NCBI RefSeq assembly: GCF_003852535.1
Contig: NZ_QAJP01000004.1
Span: 482,719 to 546,718, forward strand
Reading direction: 5' to 3'
DNA: 64,000 nt
Source of the DNA: Herminiimonas sp. KBW02
Lineage (GTDB): Bacteria > Pseudomonadota > Gammaproteobacteria > Burkholderiales > Burkholderiaceae_D
Positions 26,189-36,489 of this stretch are shown here, in pieces. Below the pieces are notes generated by a model. The model searched no databases and was not told where the DNA came from. It worked only from the letters and a program-made list of their open reading frames with translations. A program made the translations under genes and the position numbers. The stretch's first letter is position 1. Every line of letters begins with the position of its first letter.

Positions 26189-26677
26189 ATGACAGTAGGC
26201 AGCTACGAAATGAATTTGGCAGGACAGGGTTTGCGCATCGGTATCGTGCAGGCACGTTTCAACCAGGATGTGTGCCACGGTTTGCTGGCATCCTGCCTGG
26301 CTGAGTTGAAACACCTGGGTGTCGAAGACGAAGATGTCTTGCATGTCACGGTGCCGGGCGCGCTGGAAATCCCGCTGGCCTTGCGCAAGATGGCTGAAAC
26401 CCTGCAGTTCGATGCGCTGATCGCCATCGGTGCAGTGATCCGTGGCGAGACTTATCACTTTGAGCTGGTCTCGAATGAATCCGGCGCCGGCATCACCCGC
26501 GTTGGTCTCGACTTCGGTTTGCCGATCGCAAATGCGGTACTGACCACCGATACCGACGAGCAGGCTGAAGCGCGGATGGAAGAAAAAGGCGCGGACGCTG
26601 CGCGCGTCGCTGTTGAAATGGCGAACCTGACGATCGCGCTGGAAGACCTGGCCGACGCGGCCGACGACCAGCAGTAA
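26189..26677 (+). CDS. ribH: 6,7-dimethyl-8-ribityllumazine synthase
   Basis: The protein is 162 residues from ATG 26189, chosen because AAGGGGA is correctly spaced before it; an ATG at 26174 sits on that ribosome site. RibH condenses the RibB product with the pyrimidine intermediate to give lumazine, in a large icosahedral or decameric shell. Motifs: [46 protein letters not shown] and [17 protein letters not shown]. It follows ribB by 116 bases. Confidence 0.95.
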   Translation: MTVGSYEMNLAGQGLRIGIVQARFNQDVCHGLLASCLAELKHLGVEDEDVLHVTVPGALEIPLALRKMAETLQFDALIAIGAVIRGETYHFELVSNESGAGITRVGLDFGLPIANAVLTTDTDEQAEARMEEKGADAARVAVEMANLTIALEDLADAADDQQ

Positions 26678-26781
26678 TCCAGCATCCTGAGAATTGCGCC
26701 GCAGGCATGCGGCGCAGGTATTTGTTAACCTTTTATGCGCGCCTGGCTTCTATATATATGCAGGCGTGCTGTTTGTGAGCC

Positions 26782-27252
26782 ATGACCCAAAAAACCGACC
26801 ACGCTAATCCGAGCAAAAACCGTACGCCGCGTCATCGCGCCCGTGAATTTGCCTTGCAAGGCCTGTATCAATGGCTGCTGAATAATGAAGATGTACGCGT
26901 GATTGAAACGCACATCCGCCAGGCCCATGGCTTCGACAAGGCTGACGCCGAGCACTTCGACGCGCTGCTGTACGGCACCGTCAAGCAAGTCGGCGAATTG
27001 CGCGCCGGCCTGGCGCCATTGATAGACCGTGAAATTTCGGCGCTGTCGCCAGTCGAGCACGCTGCTTTGCTGATCGGTGCGTTTGAATTGAAAAACCACA
27101 TCGAAATTCCGTACAAGGTAGTCATCAACGAAGCGGTTGAACTGACCAAATCCTTTGGTGGCATAGATGGCCATAAATATGTGAATGGCGTGCTGGACAA
27201 GTTTGCTATCAGCGCGCGTGAAGTGGAAATCAACGCCGGACGCAAAGGCTGA
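26782..27252 (+). CDS. nusB: transcription antitermination factor NusB
   Basis: The protein is 156 residues, a helical RNA-binding protein that acts with NusE/S10 on boxA in rRNA antitermination. Motifs: [18 protein letters not shown] at the N-terminus and [17 protein letters not shown] with KYVNGVLDK near the C-terminus. The rib-nusB order is the usual one. A basic N-terminal extension of about 15 residues precedes the fold. Confidence 0.94.
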   Translation: MTQKTDHANPSKNRTPRHRAREFALQGLYQWLLNNEDVRVIETHIRQAHGFDKADAEHFDALLYGTVKQVGELRAGLAPLIDREISALSPVEHAALLIGAFELKNHIEIPYKVVINEAVELTKSFGGIDGHKYVNGVLDKFAISAREVEINAGRKG

Positions 27253-27277
27253 TCGCGCAGTTCCGCTGTATTTATAT

Positions 27278-27313
27278 AGTCAGTAATATAGTTAGTAATA
27301 TCGTCAGTAAATT
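27278..27313. repeat. three imperfect 12-bp tandem repeats after nusB
   Basis: The units AGTCAGTAATAT, AGTTAGTAATAT and CGTCAGTAAATT follow each other directly, between nusB and the aminotransferase gene. No hairpin or coding role is seen. Confidence 0.7.
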
Positions 27314-27356
27314 CGGTCGCCACCTGCTCCGTTTGCCTCACTTCAGGCTGTAACGG

Positions 27357-28574
27357 ATGCCGGTGGCGGTTTTCATTGAGGAATCCGCTTTGTCTTCGCA
27401 TCTCACACAACTTGCCTCCCGCCTGCAAAACATCGCGCCTTTCCATGTCATGGAGCTGGCGAAGATGGCGGCCGAGCTGGAGCGGCAAGGGCGTCATATC
27501 ATCCACATGGGCATAGGCGAGCCGGACTTCACGGCGGCGCAGCCGGTCATAGACGCGGCGACGCGGGCGATGGCGGACGGCAAGTTGCAATACACGTCGG
27601 CTACGGGCTTGCCCGAATTGCGGACGGCGATCGCGGCGCATTATCAGACTGTCTATGGTGTCGAAGTCGATGCCTCGCGCATCATCGTGACGGCGGGTGC
27701 CTCGGCGGCCTTGTTGCTGGCTTGCGCTGCGTTGGTGGAAAAGGATGCGCAAGTCCTGATGTCGGACCCGTCCTATCCGTGTAATCGCCACTTTGTCGCG
27801 GCTTTTGACGGTCAGGCCAAAATGATTGCCAGTGGTCCTGAGCATCGCTTCCAGTTGTCGGCGGAGATGGTCGAGCAAAACTGGTGTGAACAGACGCGTG
27901 GCGTATTGCTGGCGTCGCCATCGAATCCGACCGGTACCTCGATAGAGGCGGGCGAGTTGCGCAAGATAGTCGAGACTGTGCGCAGCAAGCAGGGCTTCAC
28001 CATCGTCGATGAAATCTATAACGGTTTGCGCTATGACGCCGAGCCGTTCACTGCCTTGTCGCTGGGCAGCGATGTCATCGTCATCAATAGTTTTTCCAAG
28101 TACTTCAATATGACGGGCTGGCGTCTGGGCTGGCTGGTGGTGCCGCCGGAACTGGTGCCGCCTATCGAAAAGCTAGCGCAAAACCTGTTCATTTGCGCAT
28201 CCAGCCTGGCGCAGCATGCAGGTCTGGCTTGCTTCCAGCCGGAAGCATTGGCTATATATGAAGCGCGCAAAGCTGAGTTTCAGCGGCGGCGCGACTATAT
28301 AGTACCGGCGCTGGAAGGGCTGGGCTTCAAAGTGCCGGTCATGCCGGATGGTGCTTTCTATGTGTATGCCGATTGCAGCGCCTGGTCTGACGATGCGGAT
28401 CAACTGACGGTGGATATATTGAATAAGGCGGGTGTGGTGATCGTGCCGGGGCTGGACTTTGGTCCGTCTACTGCGCATCAGTATGTGCGTGTGTCCTACG
28501 CGACTTCGATGGAAAACCTGCAGGAAGCAGTGGCGCGGTTAAAGGCCTTCCGTGAGCAGCATGTGCAATCCTGA
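27357..28574 (+). CDS. PLP-dependent aminotransferase, class I/II
   Basis: The protein is 405 residues from ATG 27357; a TTG at 27390 with GAGG in front is an alternative that would remove 11 poorly conserved residues. It is a fold-type I aminotransferase: MGIGEPDFTA, YTSATGLPELRTAIA, SPSNPTGT, DEIYNGLRY and the PLP lysine in NSFSKYFNMTGWRLGW. The family includes aspartate, alanine-valine and aromatic aminotransferases; the substrate cannot be fixed. It ends at a strong bidirectional terminator shared with the converging lytic transglycosylase. Confidence 0.88.
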   Translation: MPVAVFIEESALSSHLTQLASRLQNIAPFHVMELAKMAAELERQGRHIIHMGIGEPDFTAAQPVIDAATRAMADGKLQYTSATGLPELRTAIAAHYQTVYGVEVDASRIIVTAGASAALLLACAALVEKDAQVLMSDPSYPCNRHFVAAFDGQAKMIASGPEHRFQLSAEMVEQNWCEQTRGVLLASPSNPTGTSIEAGELRKIVETVRSKQGFTIVDEIYNGLRYDAEPFTALSLGSDVIVINSFSKYFNMTGWRLGWLVVPPELVPPIEKLAQNLFICASSLAQHAGLACFQPEALAIYEARKAEFQRRRDYIVPALEGLGFKVPVMPDGAFYVYADCSAWSDDADQLTVDILNKAGVVIVPGLDFGPSTAHQYVRVSYATSMENLQEAVARLKAFREQHVQS

Positions 28575-28599
28575 GTCGATGCGATGAAAGTGCAGACGT

Positions 28600-28626
28600 A
28601 AAAAAAGGAGCCTGAGGCTCCTTTTT
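28600..28626. terminator. bidirectional terminator
   Basis: GGAGCC TGA GGCTCC stem flanked by A7 and T5, between the convergent aminotransferase and transglycosylase genes, serves both. Confidence 0.88.
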
Positions 28627-28642
28627 CTTGTGGCATCCACTA

Positions 28643-29578
28643 TTACAGCGAAGTGAATTTATCGCCATTCAGTTTCTGCGAGTTCTTGTCTTCCAGTGCT
28701 GCCGATTTTTCCTGGATCACGACTGGCTGCGCTTTTGGTGCTGCGCGGCTGGCCATAGTTGCAAATGCGGAAACACGTTTGCCGCTGGCAACTGCTTTCA
28801 GGCGGTCATACTCGCCCAGGACCTTGGCACCGTAACCGGCGTCGCTTTCCATACCTGCAGCGCCTACATAGCGTTTCAGACCGGCTTCTACCGAGCCGCC
28901 ACGCGACACGTACTCTTTCAGGATCAGCGAACCGACGCGGATGTTGGCAACCGGGTTCAGCGCTGCTTGTGTGCCACCCATTTCAGCAAACTTGTCGTGA
29001 TGCACTTTAGACATGACTTGCATCAGGCCTTGCGCGCCTACCGGGCTTTCGGCAAACGGGTTAAAGCGCGATTCAATCGCCATCACAGCCAGGATCAGCA
29101 ACGGATCAAGGTTGATTTCCTTGGCGGTCAGGTAGGCGGCCGAGACCAGCATATTGGTGGCGTCGTTCGCCACGCGGTAACGCTTGGAGATCCATTGGGT
29201 GACGCGTTGCTGTTGTACGTCGGTGCCCAGCATGGCCGGATTGGCGCTGGCTACCGGTGTATCTTCGATGGCAGCCGAGGCTGTAAGCGAAGCAGGATCG
29301 TCCATCAGGTTAGCGATAGGCGACAGGTCGTCATCTGATGGTGTGGCCGCTACGGCGTCCGAGAACGGCGAGATGGCCTGGATTTTTTCTGCGACTTCCG
29401 GCTTGAAGAACATCAGGGCCAGGGTTGCGATTGCTGTCAGACCCAGCGCCATGATGGCGTGGCGTGCGGTTGCGACGACTTTGTTATTGGTAGTGCGCAT
29501 TGCGGTTGAATGCGCAATTACCTGTCGTGCAGACTGCTTGGCGGCTTTACGCATCGCCGAGGTAATTCGATTTAACAT
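28643..29578 (-). CDS. lytic transglycosylase (SLT domain), membrane-anchored
   Basis: The protein is 311 residues from ATG 29578, with CTGGAG upstream. A basic cytoplasmic N-terminus of about 40 residues precedes one membrane helix (HAIMALGLTAIATLALMFF), followed by a low-complexity Ser/Asp/Ala linker and then the SLT domain: ILAVMAIESRFNPFAESP with the catalytic Glu, VGAQGLMQVMSKVH, NPVANIRVGSLIL and YNAG-like YVGAAG. It would cleave peptidoglycan glycan strands in the periplasm. Between it and ubiD (29579-30062, 484 bases) the DNA is AT-rich and I see no gene or RNA. Confidence 0.85.
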   Translation of the reverse strand: MLNRITSAMRKAAKQSARQVIAHSTAMRTTNNKVVATARHAIMALGLTAIATLALMFFKPEVAEKIQAISPFSDAVAATPSDDDLSPIANLMDDPASLTASAAIEDTPVASANPAMLGTDVQQQRVTQWISKRYRVANDATNMLVSAAYLTAKEINLDPLLILAVMAIESRFNPFAESPVGAQGLMQVMSKVHHDKFAEMGGTQAALNPVANIRVGSLILKEYVSRGGSVEAGLKRYVGAAGMESDAGYGAKVLGEYDRLKAVASGKRVSAFATMASRAAPKAQPVVIQEKSAALEDKNSQKLNGDKFTSL

Positions 29579-30062
29579 TAAAAACTCCAGGATTGACGCG
29601 GCAAGTAAAGGGCTCCACCACAAAACAAATAAATTATTTCGTAGAACCCTGCACATGCCGTGAATCAGAGAAATCGTTTGCAGTCGCTTGGCGTACGGCA
29701 AACGTCGGAGTTGATTACTTATAGGGTCGCGCATTCTGCAGCGGTGCCCTTGGCAAACAACTTTTTCGGGGAGAAGGCTAAGCGCCTTTTGAAAACACTC
29801 CTAAAATGTCATGTGGGACCCCGATCCCGTGAAATGAAGAGAGTTTCTTTTCTGCCCGGTTTGGTGTTCAAATACGGGGCCTGCTCTTCAAGTTGCGCGA
29901 ATTGTAGGAGGCGGTTTATATCAAGTCAACACTATAAAATCAATATTCTATAACTTTTGAATCTAACGTTTTTAGCCTAGACCCGGTAAAAGCCAAAGGA
30001 ATCAGGTACTTGGGCGTTTTAATTGAATAATCAAGTCCAAAGTACAAAACGGCGAAAAAAAT

Positions 30063-31547
30063 ATGAAATATTCTGATTTACGCGACTTCATTTCTCAATT
30101 GCAACAAATGGGCGAACTTAAGCGTATAAACGTGCCGGTTTCGCCTTATTTAGAGATGACGGAGATCTGCGACCGCACTTTGCGGGCTGCTGGTCCGGCA
30201 CTGCTGTTCGAGCAACCGACTGGTCAAAAGATTCCCGTGCTCGGTAATCTTTTCGGTACACCGCATCGCGTCGCACTCGGCATGGGTGCCACGGATGTGA
30301 GTGAATTACGCAAAATTGGCCACGTGCTGGCCATGCTGAAGGAGCCGGAACCACCGAAGGGTTTCAAGGACATCATGGGCCTCGGTTCGCTCGTGAAGTC
30401 GATCTGGGATATGGCGCCGAAGGAACTGCGTGGCGCCCCTTGCCAGGACATCGTGTGGGAGGGCAATGACGTCGATCTCGCGCGTCTGCCTATCCAGCAT
30501 TGCTGGCCCGGCGATATCGCACCTCTTATTACCTGGGGCCTGGTGATTACCAAAGGCCCGCACAAGAAACGTCAGAACCTGGGGATTTATCGCCAGCAGG
30601 TGATCGGTCGTAACAAGGTCATCATGCGCTGGCTGCCGCATCGCGGCGGTGCGCTCGACTTCCGTGAGCACAGCATCGTTAACCGCGGTCAGCCGTATCC
30701 GGTCGCGGTCGCACTTGGTGCTGACCCCGCTACTATATTAGGTGCGGTGACGCCGGTGCCGGATAGTTTGTCCGAATACCAGTTCGCCGGCCTCTTGCGC
30801 GGCAGCCGTACCGAGCTGGTGAAGGCGCTTGGCAGCGAGTTGCGGGTACCGGCTTCGGCCGAGATCGTGCTGGAAGGGCATATCTACCCGGACGAGTCGC
30901 ATCCTTCCGGTTATGAGCATGCGCTGGAAGGTCCGTATGGTGACCACACTGGTTACTATAATGAGCAGGACTCTTTCCCGGTCTTCACGATAGACCGCAT
31001 TACGATGCGGCGCGATCCGATTTATCACTCTACATATACAGGCAAGCCGCCGGATGAGCCGGCGGTACTGGGCGTGGCGCTGAATGAAGTCTTCATTCCA
31101 TTGCTGCAAAAGCAATTTTCCGAGATCCTGGACTTTTACCTGCCGCCGGAAGGTTGCAGCTACCGGATGGCGGTAGTGCAGATGAAGAAGGCTTACCCGG
31201 GGCATGCCAAGCGCGTCATGTTTGGCGTCTGGAGTTTCCTGCGCCAGTTTATGTATACCAAGTTCATCGTGGTGGTGGATGAGGACGTCAATATCCGCGA
31301 CTGGAAAGAAGTGATCTGGGCGATTACCACGCGCGTTGATCCGATCCGTGATACGACGCTGGTTGATAGCACGCCTATCGATTACCTGGACTTTGCGTCC
31401 CCGGTCAGCGGCCTGGGCAGCAAGATGGGGATAGATGCGACCAATAAATGGCCGGGTGAAACCAATCGCGAGTGGGGGCGTACCATCACCATGACCGACG
31501 AGGTGAAGCAGCGCGTCGACCAGATCTGGCAGGAGTTGGGTATTTAA
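30063..31547 (+). CDS. ubiD: 4-hydroxy-3-polyprenylbenzoate decarboxylase
   Basis: The protein is 494 residues, full length for UbiD. It uses prenylated FMN (made by UbiX) to decarboxylate the ubiquinone precursor. Motifs: [48 protein letters not shown], and [20 protein letters not shown], plus a C-terminal [20 protein letters not shown] typical of the family. It stands alone with a strong terminator 35 bases after the stop. Confidence 0.95.
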   Translation: MKYSDLRDFISQLQQMGELKRINVPVSPYLEMTEICDRTLRAAGPALLFEQPTGQKIPVLGNLFGTPHRVALGMGATDVSELRKIGHVLAMLKEPEPPKGFKDIMGLGSLVKSIWDMAPKELRGAPCQDIVWEGNDVDLARLPIQHCWPGDIAPLITWGLVITKGPHKKRQNLGIYRQQVIGRNKVIMRWLPHRGGALDFREHSIVNRGQPYPVAVALGADPATILGAVTPVPDSLSEYQFAGLLRGSRTELVKALGSELRVPASAEIVLEGHIYPDESHPSGYEHALEGPYGDHTGYYNEQDSFPVFTIDRITMRRDPIYHSTYTGKPPDEPAVLGVALNEVFIPLLQKQFSEILDFYLPPEGCSYRMAVVQMKKAYPGHAKRVMFGVWSFLRQFMYTKFIVVVDEDVNIRDWKEVIWAITTRVDPIRDTTLVDSTPIDYLDFASPVSGLGSKMGIDATNKWPGETNREWGRTITMTDEVKQRVDQIWQELGI

Positions 31548-31581
31548 TAGCTACGGTCACCGCAGTTGCTGATGCAAGAAA

Positions 31582-31627
31582 AGTGGTGCTTCTATATATC
31601 TATATATAGAAGCACCACTATTTTTTG
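31582..31627 (+). terminator. terminator after ubiD
   Basis: This is an 18-bp perfect stem (arm AGTGGTGCTTCTATATAT) with almost no loop, then ATTTTTTG. The stem core contains the palindrome TCTATATATAGA, which recurs at 31834-31845 beyond the 4.5S RNA gene. Confidence 0.85.
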
Positions 31628-31712
31628 TGTATTGGGTTTGATGTTGCATCATTCTCTACTGGAAAATTTAGAAATCCATGCATACGCAGAGCACAGACTG
31701 CGCCTTTGCTGT

Positions 31713-31718
31713 TAAAAT
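31713..31718 (+). promoter_or_regulatory. -10 box of ffs
   Basis: TAAAAT ends 6 bases before the predicted RNA start at about 31725. No convincing -35 is visible at the right distance. Confidence 0.4.
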
Positions 31719-31723
31719 TCGTG

Positions 31724-31825
31724 TCGGCGGGCCCCTGCGCATTGTGGCATGGCCAACCTGGTCAGGTCGGGAACGAAGCAGCCACAGCCATTTCCTGCAA
31801 GTGCCGTAGACAAGGCTCGCCTCTT
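31724..31825 (+). ncRNA. ffs: 4.5S RNA of the signal recognition particle
   Basis: The conserved SRP domain IV reads CCTGGTCAGGTCGGGAACGA then AGCAGCCACAGC, the Ffh-binding hairpin with its symmetric and asymmetric loops. The ends pair: GGCGGGCC (31726-31733) with GGCTCGCC (31814-31821) with one G-U. The length of about 100 nucleotides is normal for the small bacterial form. With Ffh it targets membrane proteins co-translationally. It has no coding frame. The exact ends are estimated. The remaining DNA on both sides (31628-31712 and 31846-32147) shows nothing else I recognise. Confidence 0.9.
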
Positions 31826-32147
31826 TACAGATGTCTATATATAGATACCTGTAATTATCCTCGTAGTTCAGTATTACCCTCCCGGTACTGCCATTCCTCT
31901 CACTTCGTACTGCGCTTCTGCCGCACTTCGTCGTGCCCGAGATAATTAATCCACAATTGTTCATTTGCCTTAGTCATGCAGACCACGTATGTTTGTGTCC
32001 TTGTGCCGGGTTTGCACCCCATTTTTGTCAGGTATCGCTAACGAAGTGATGTTTGCTAAGGTTAAACTTGCGGATGCAATTTTCCGGTACGGCTCTACTA
32101 CTAACTCTCTAATGCGCCGCAACGGCAGCTCAGGATAAGCAGTCTCT

Positions 32148-33287
32148 ATGCAAGCAAGCAAAAAATACGTGTGGATAGGCGTGGGTGTCGCGGTCGTAGC
32201 GGGAGCCGCCTATCTGGGGCTGGGGGGCAAGGCAGAACGCAGCAAATCCGGCGGCGACGGCACGCAATCGGTGAAAACCGTCATCGCCACGCAAAAGACC
32301 ATCCCCATCACTGTGACTGCCAACGGTTATGTGACAGCTGTCAGCACCGTCGATGTGCGTCCGAAGGTACAAAACATTGTTCGTACCATCCACATCAAGG
32401 AAGGACAGTTCGTCAAGGCCGGACAACTTTTGTTTACGCTGGATGAGCGTAGCGACCAGTCGAATGTCGCCAAGGCATCGGCGCAACTGGCAGCAGGGCA
32501 GGCTGACCTGGCTGACGCCGAGCAGGTCTTGAAGCGGAATCAGGATTTGCTGTCGAAAAACTTCGTCTCGCAAGCGGTGGTCGATACCGCACGCAACAAG
32601 GTAGAAGCCTTGCGTAATACGGTGAAGGCCAACCAGGCGGCGATCCAGTCCAGTGCCGTGGCGCTGAGTGACAATAAAATTACGGCTGGTATTTCCGGTC
32701 GCATCGGCGTCATCAATGTCCATCCTGGCAGCCTGGCGCAACCGACCGGCACCGTGATGGTGACTATCGTGCAGATCGATCCGATCATGATCAGCTTTAC
32801 CTTGCCGGAACGCGAGCTGCGCAATATCCGCGCGACTTACCCGCAAGGCAACGCGCCGGTGCATGCGCAATTGCCGGGACAGGAAGTGCTGACCGGCAAG
32901 CTCACTTTCATCGATAACCTGGCCGATACCCAAAGCGGCACCATACGCATGAAGGCGCAATTCGATAATGCCGGGCAAAAGCTGTGGCCGGGCGCGTATG
33001 TGAATGTGAGCCTGGTGTCACGTGAAGTGCCGGATGCAGTGCTGGTACCGGCGCAAGCGGTAGTGACCGGACCGGTCGATAAATTGCTCTACGTGGTGCA
33101 GCCGGATGACACCGTGCAGGAACAAAAGATAGAAGTGCTGGCGATTGAAGATGGCCAGGCCGCCGTGTCGGGCGTGAAAGCGGGTAGCCGCGTGGTGGTG
33201 GAGGGGACCAAGAACCTCCGGCCCGGCACCAAAATCCGCGAAGTAAAAAAGAATGAAGCCGCTGCGGCTCCTGTGGCACCGACCTGA
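32148..33287 (+). CDS. RND efflux periplasmic adaptor (MdtA-like)
   Basis: The protein is 379 residues. An N-terminal membrane anchor (YVWIGVGVAVVAGAAYLGLG) precedes the lipoyl/barrel-sandwich and alpha-hairpin segments (NGYVTAVSTVDVRPKV, IKEGQFVKAGQLLFTLDE), then the beta-barrel (GRIGVINVHPGSLAQPT) and membrane-proximal domains. These adaptors bridge an inner-membrane RND pump to an outer-membrane channel. The pump gene follows after 112 bases. No regulator or outer-membrane channel gene is adjacent. Confidence 0.9.
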   Translation: MQASKKYVWIGVGVAVVAGAAYLGLGGKAERSKSGGDGTQSVKTVIATQKTIPITVTANGYVTAVSTVDVRPKVQNIVRTIHIKEGQFVKAGQLLFTLDERSDQSNVAKASAQLAAGQADLADAEQVLKRNQDLLSKNFVSQAVVDTARNKVEALRNTVKANQAAIQSSAVALSDNKITAGISGRIGVINVHPGSLAQPTGTVMVTIVQIDPIMISFTLPERELRNIRATYPQGNAPVHAQLPGQEVLTGKLTFIDNLADTQSGTIRMKAQFDNAGQKLWPGAYVNVSLVSREVPDAVLVPAQAVVTGPVDKLLYVVQPDDTVQEQKIEVLAIEDGQAAVSGVKAGSRVVVEGTKNLRPGTKIREVKKNEAAAAPVAPT

Positions 33288-33313
33288 TTTGATGGTTGAT
33301 AGTTGATATTTGG

Positions 33314-33347
33314 CCTGATCATATTTCGTGTGATCAGGTTTACTTTT
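33314..33347 (+). terminator. terminator-like hairpin between adaptor and pump genes
   Basis: CCTGATCA / TGATCAGG stem with a nine-base loop is followed by TTTACTTTT. As it lies inside an apparent operon it may tune expression of the pump relative to the adaptor rather than end transcription. Confidence 0.4.
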
Positions 33348-33399
33348 AATACCAGTCGCGCACTTCTTATCCCATGACTTTGCCTGGGCAAAACACATA

Positions 33400-36300
33400 G
33401 TGAATATTTCCGAACTTTGCATACGCCGGCCAGTCATGACTGTGTTGCTCTCGATCGCAGTGGTCGTGGTTGGCGCTTTCTGTTATTTCAAATTGCCGAT
33501 TGCGGCGCTCCCCAGCTACGACACGCCGGTCATTAACGTCACTGGCTCCTTGCCAGGAGCCAGTCCTGAAGTGATGGCGGCTTCGGTCGCGACCACGCTG
33601 GAAAAACAATTCTCGACTATTGCTGGTTTATCGACCATCAGTTCCAGCAGCACGCTGGGCAGTACTTCAATCACGCTTGAGTTCGACCAGAACCGCGACA
33701 TCGATGCGGCGGCGGTCGACGTACAGGCTGCGTTGCTGCGTGCGCAACGCAGCCTGCCGATAGAGATGACTTCGCTGCCAGCCTATCGCAAAGTGAATCC
33801 GGCGGATGCCGCTATCCTTTTGCTGGCACTGACTTCGCCGTCACTCTCCTTATCCGAACTGAATGACTATGCGGAAAACCTGATTTCACCGTCGCTGTCG
33901 ACCATCAATGGCGTGGCGCAAGTGCAGGTCTATGGCCAGCGCCGATACGCGGTGCGCGTCAAGGTCAAGCCGGATGAACTGGCGGCACGCAATATGACGC
34001 TGGATGAAGTTGCGCTGTCCCTGCGCGCATCGAATGCGAATTCGCCGGTTGGCGTACTGGACGGCACGCGTCAGACGCTGACACTGCAGGCCAACAAACA
34101 ATTGCGCAATGCCGAAGCCTTCAGCAATCTGGTCATCAGCAGTCGCAACGGCCAGACCACGCGCTTGCGGGATGTTGCCATCGTTGAAGATAGTGTCGAG
34201 TCGATCAAAAGCGGTAGTTGGGTGAACGGCGAACCGTCTATCGTACTGGCGGTGCAGCGTCAGCCGAATGCAAATACGGTGGCTGTGGTCGATGCGGTGA
34301 AGGAGACCCTGCCGCAGTTCAAGGACCAGATGCCGGCCTCCATCAATGTCCAGGTTTTGAATGACCGTTCAGTATCGATACGCGAGGCGATCCACGATGT
34401 GAAGCTCACTTTGCTGCTGACCATCGTGCTGGTGGTGCTGGTGATTTTCCTCTTCCTCAAGCGCTTGTCAGCAACCGTCATCCCGGTGTTGTCTTTGCCG
34501 ATTTCATTGATAGGCTGTTTCGCGTTGATGTACTGGCTGGGTTACAGCCTGGATAATATTTCGCTGCTGGGCATTACGATTGCGGTTGGCCTGGTAGTCG
34601 ATGATGCGATTGTGATGCTGGAAAATATCGTGCGTCATATCGAGGACGGGATGGAACCGCTGGCCGCCGCACTCAAGGGTTCGCGTGAAGTCAGTTTCAC
34701 CATTATCTCGATCTCGATTTCGCTGGTGGCGGTGTTTATTCCTATTTTCTTCATGCCGGGTGTGATCGGTTTGCTGTTCTATGAATTTGCCGCCGTCGTG
34801 TCGCTGGCGGTGATGGTGTCGGCCGTGATGTCGCTGACCTTGGTGCCTATGCTGTGCAGCCGTTTCCTCAGGCATGAAACGCCAGCCGAGCATGAAAAAG
34901 AAAACTGGCTCAGTCGCTCATTTGAGAACTTATTCAATCGCGTGCTGGACGGTTACACACGCGGCCTCGACTGGTCGCTCAGCCATCGTAAAAGCATCCT
35001 GTGGCTGGCCGTCGCGACCTTCCTGCTGACAGCGATACTCTTCATCACGATACCAAAAGGTTTCTTCCCGACCGAAGACATAGGCCAGATCAGTGTAACC
35101 ATAGAAGGACCGGAAGACGCGTCGTACCCGACGATGGTGAAGCTGGTGTCGGCAGCAGCAGAGATCGTGCAAAACGATCCTAACGTGGCGACCACCACTT
35201 CACGCACGCGCGACAGCAATGTCGGCAATATGTTTATCGGCCTCAAGTCGCGCGGTGAACGTGAGTCTATGGATAAAGTCTTGCGCGATTTGCGGCGCAA
35301 GGTGAGTGGCATACCGGGCCTGTCGGTGTACATGACGCCGGTGCAAAACTTGCGCCTCGGCGGGCGCAGCAGCAAGAGCCAGTACCAGTACGTGATGCAA
35401 AGTGTGCGTGCCGATGAGCTAAATAACTGGGCAGAAAAAATGCAGGCGCGCATGCGTGCGGATCGTGCCTTCATCGACGTCACCAGTGATTCGCAGCTCA
35501 AGGGTTTGCAAGCGGTAGTGAATATCAATCGGGATCGCGCGAATGAAGCAGGCGTCAGTATCCAGGACATACGCACCGCCTTGTATAGCGCCTACGGTGA
35601 TAGACAGATCTCGACCATATACACCAGCAACAATAGCTACTACGTCATCATGCAGGACATGAATGTCGGGCAGCAGGACGAAGCCGACCTGAACAAGATT
35701 TACCTGCGCGCCAAGACCGGGGTGCTGGTGCCTCTGCTCAGCCTGGCGACAGTAGAGCGTACCGCCGGACCGATCTCGGTCAACCATCAGGGCCAGCTGC
35801 AGGCGGTGACGATCTCATTCAATCTGGCACCCGGCACGCCGTTGGGTGACGCTACGGCCAAAATAAATCAGATCCGTAATCAGATCGAGCTGCCATCCAG
35901 CATCATCACTTCCTACGCCGGCGATGCGGCAGTCTTCCAGTCATCGCAAACCAGCCAGGTGGCCTTGCTGTTGCTGGCGGTGGTGGTGATTTACATATTG
36001 CTGGGCGTGCTGTATGAAAGCTATATCCACCCGATCACCATCCTCGCCGGTTTGCCGTCTGCTGCGGTCGGGGCGTTGTTGACGCTACGCATATTCGGTT
36101 TTGAACTGACGATGATAGCGACCATCGGTATCTTGCTGCTGGTTGGCCTGGTCAAGAAAAACGCGATCATGATGATCGACTTCGCGCTGGAGGCGCAGCG
36201 TAATCAGGGCATGACGCCGGCGGAAGCGATACGCACCGCGTGTATCCTGCGCTTCCGTCCCATCATGATGACCACGATGGCGGCGGCAGTCGGTGCCTTG

Positions 36301-36489
36301 CCGATTGCATTGGGTCTGGGTGCGGGTGCCGAGTTGCGCCAGCCGCTGGGTCTGGCCGTGGTCGGCGGTTTGATGGTATCGCAAGTGATTACGCTATTCA
36401 TCACGCCGGTGATCTATCTCTTCTTCGATCGCTTCAGCGGCGACGGCCCGTTGCAGATTACGCCCGAGCAGGAATTGGCGGCACGTTAA
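33400..36489 (+). CDS. RND-family multidrug efflux permease (MdtB/MuxB-like)
   Basis: The protein is 1029 residues from GTG 33400, the standard RND pump size, with twelve membrane helices and two large periplasmic loops. Start-proximal ISELCIRRPVMTVLLSIAVV and GITIAVGLVVDDAIVMLENI (helix 4, with the proton-relay Asp pair) are diagnostic. It works with the adaptor above and an unlinked outer-membrane channel to expel drugs by proton antiport. Its TAA stop (36487-36489) directly abuts the stop of the convergent aidB gene, leaving no room for a terminator. Confidence 0.92.
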   Translation: MNISELCIRRPVMTVLLSIAVVVVGAFCYFKLPIAALPSYDTPVINVTGSLPGASPEVMAASVATTLEKQFSTIAGLSTISSSSTLGSTSITLEFDQNRDIDAAAVDVQAALLRAQRSLPIEMTSLPAYRKVNPADAAILLLALTSPSLSLSELNDYAENLISPSLSTINGVAQVQVYGQRRYAVRVKVKPDELAARNMTLDEVALSLRASNANSPVGVLDGTRQTLTLQANKQLRNAEAFSNLVISSRNGQTTRLRDVAIVEDSVESIKSGSWVNGEPSIVLAVQRQPNANTVAVVDAVKETLPQFKDQMPASINVQVLNDRSVSIREAIHDVKLTLLLTIVLVVLVIFLFLKRLSATVIPVLSLPISLIGCFALMYWLGYSLDNISLLGITIAVGLVVDDAIVMLENIVRHIEDGMEPLAAALKGSREVSFTIISISISLVAVFIPIFFMPGVIGLLFYEFAAVVSLAVMVSAVMSLTLVPMLCSRFLRHETPAEHEKENWLSRSFENLFNRVLDGYTRGLDWSLSHRKSILWLAVATFLLTAILFITIPKGFFPTEDIGQISVTIEGPEDASYPTMVKLVSAAAEIVQNDPNVATTTSRTRDSNVGNMFIGLKSRGERESMDKVLRDLRRKVSGIPGLSVYMTPVQNLRLGGRSSKSQYQYVMQSVRADELNNWAEKMQARMRADRAFIDVTSDSQLKGLQAVVNINRDRANEAGVSIQDIRTALYSAYGDRQISTIYTSNNSYYVIMQDMNVGQQDEADLNKIYLRAKTGVLVPLLSLATVERTAGPISVNHQGQLQAVTISFNLAPGTPLGDATAKINQIRNQIELPSSIITSYAGDAAVFQSSQTSQVALLLLAVVVIYILLGVLYESYIHPITILAGLPSAAVGALLTLRIFGFELTMIATIGILLLVGLVKKNAIMMIDFALEAQRNQGMTPAEAIRTACILRFRPIMMTTMAAAVGALPIALGLGAGAELRQPLGLAVVGGLMVSQVITLFITPVIYLFFDRFSGDGPLQITPEQELAAR

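Noticed and set aside
27278-27313. Tandem 12-bp repeats as a CRISPR or attachment site
   Set aside because: Only three imperfect units with no spacers and no integrase; likely local duplication.
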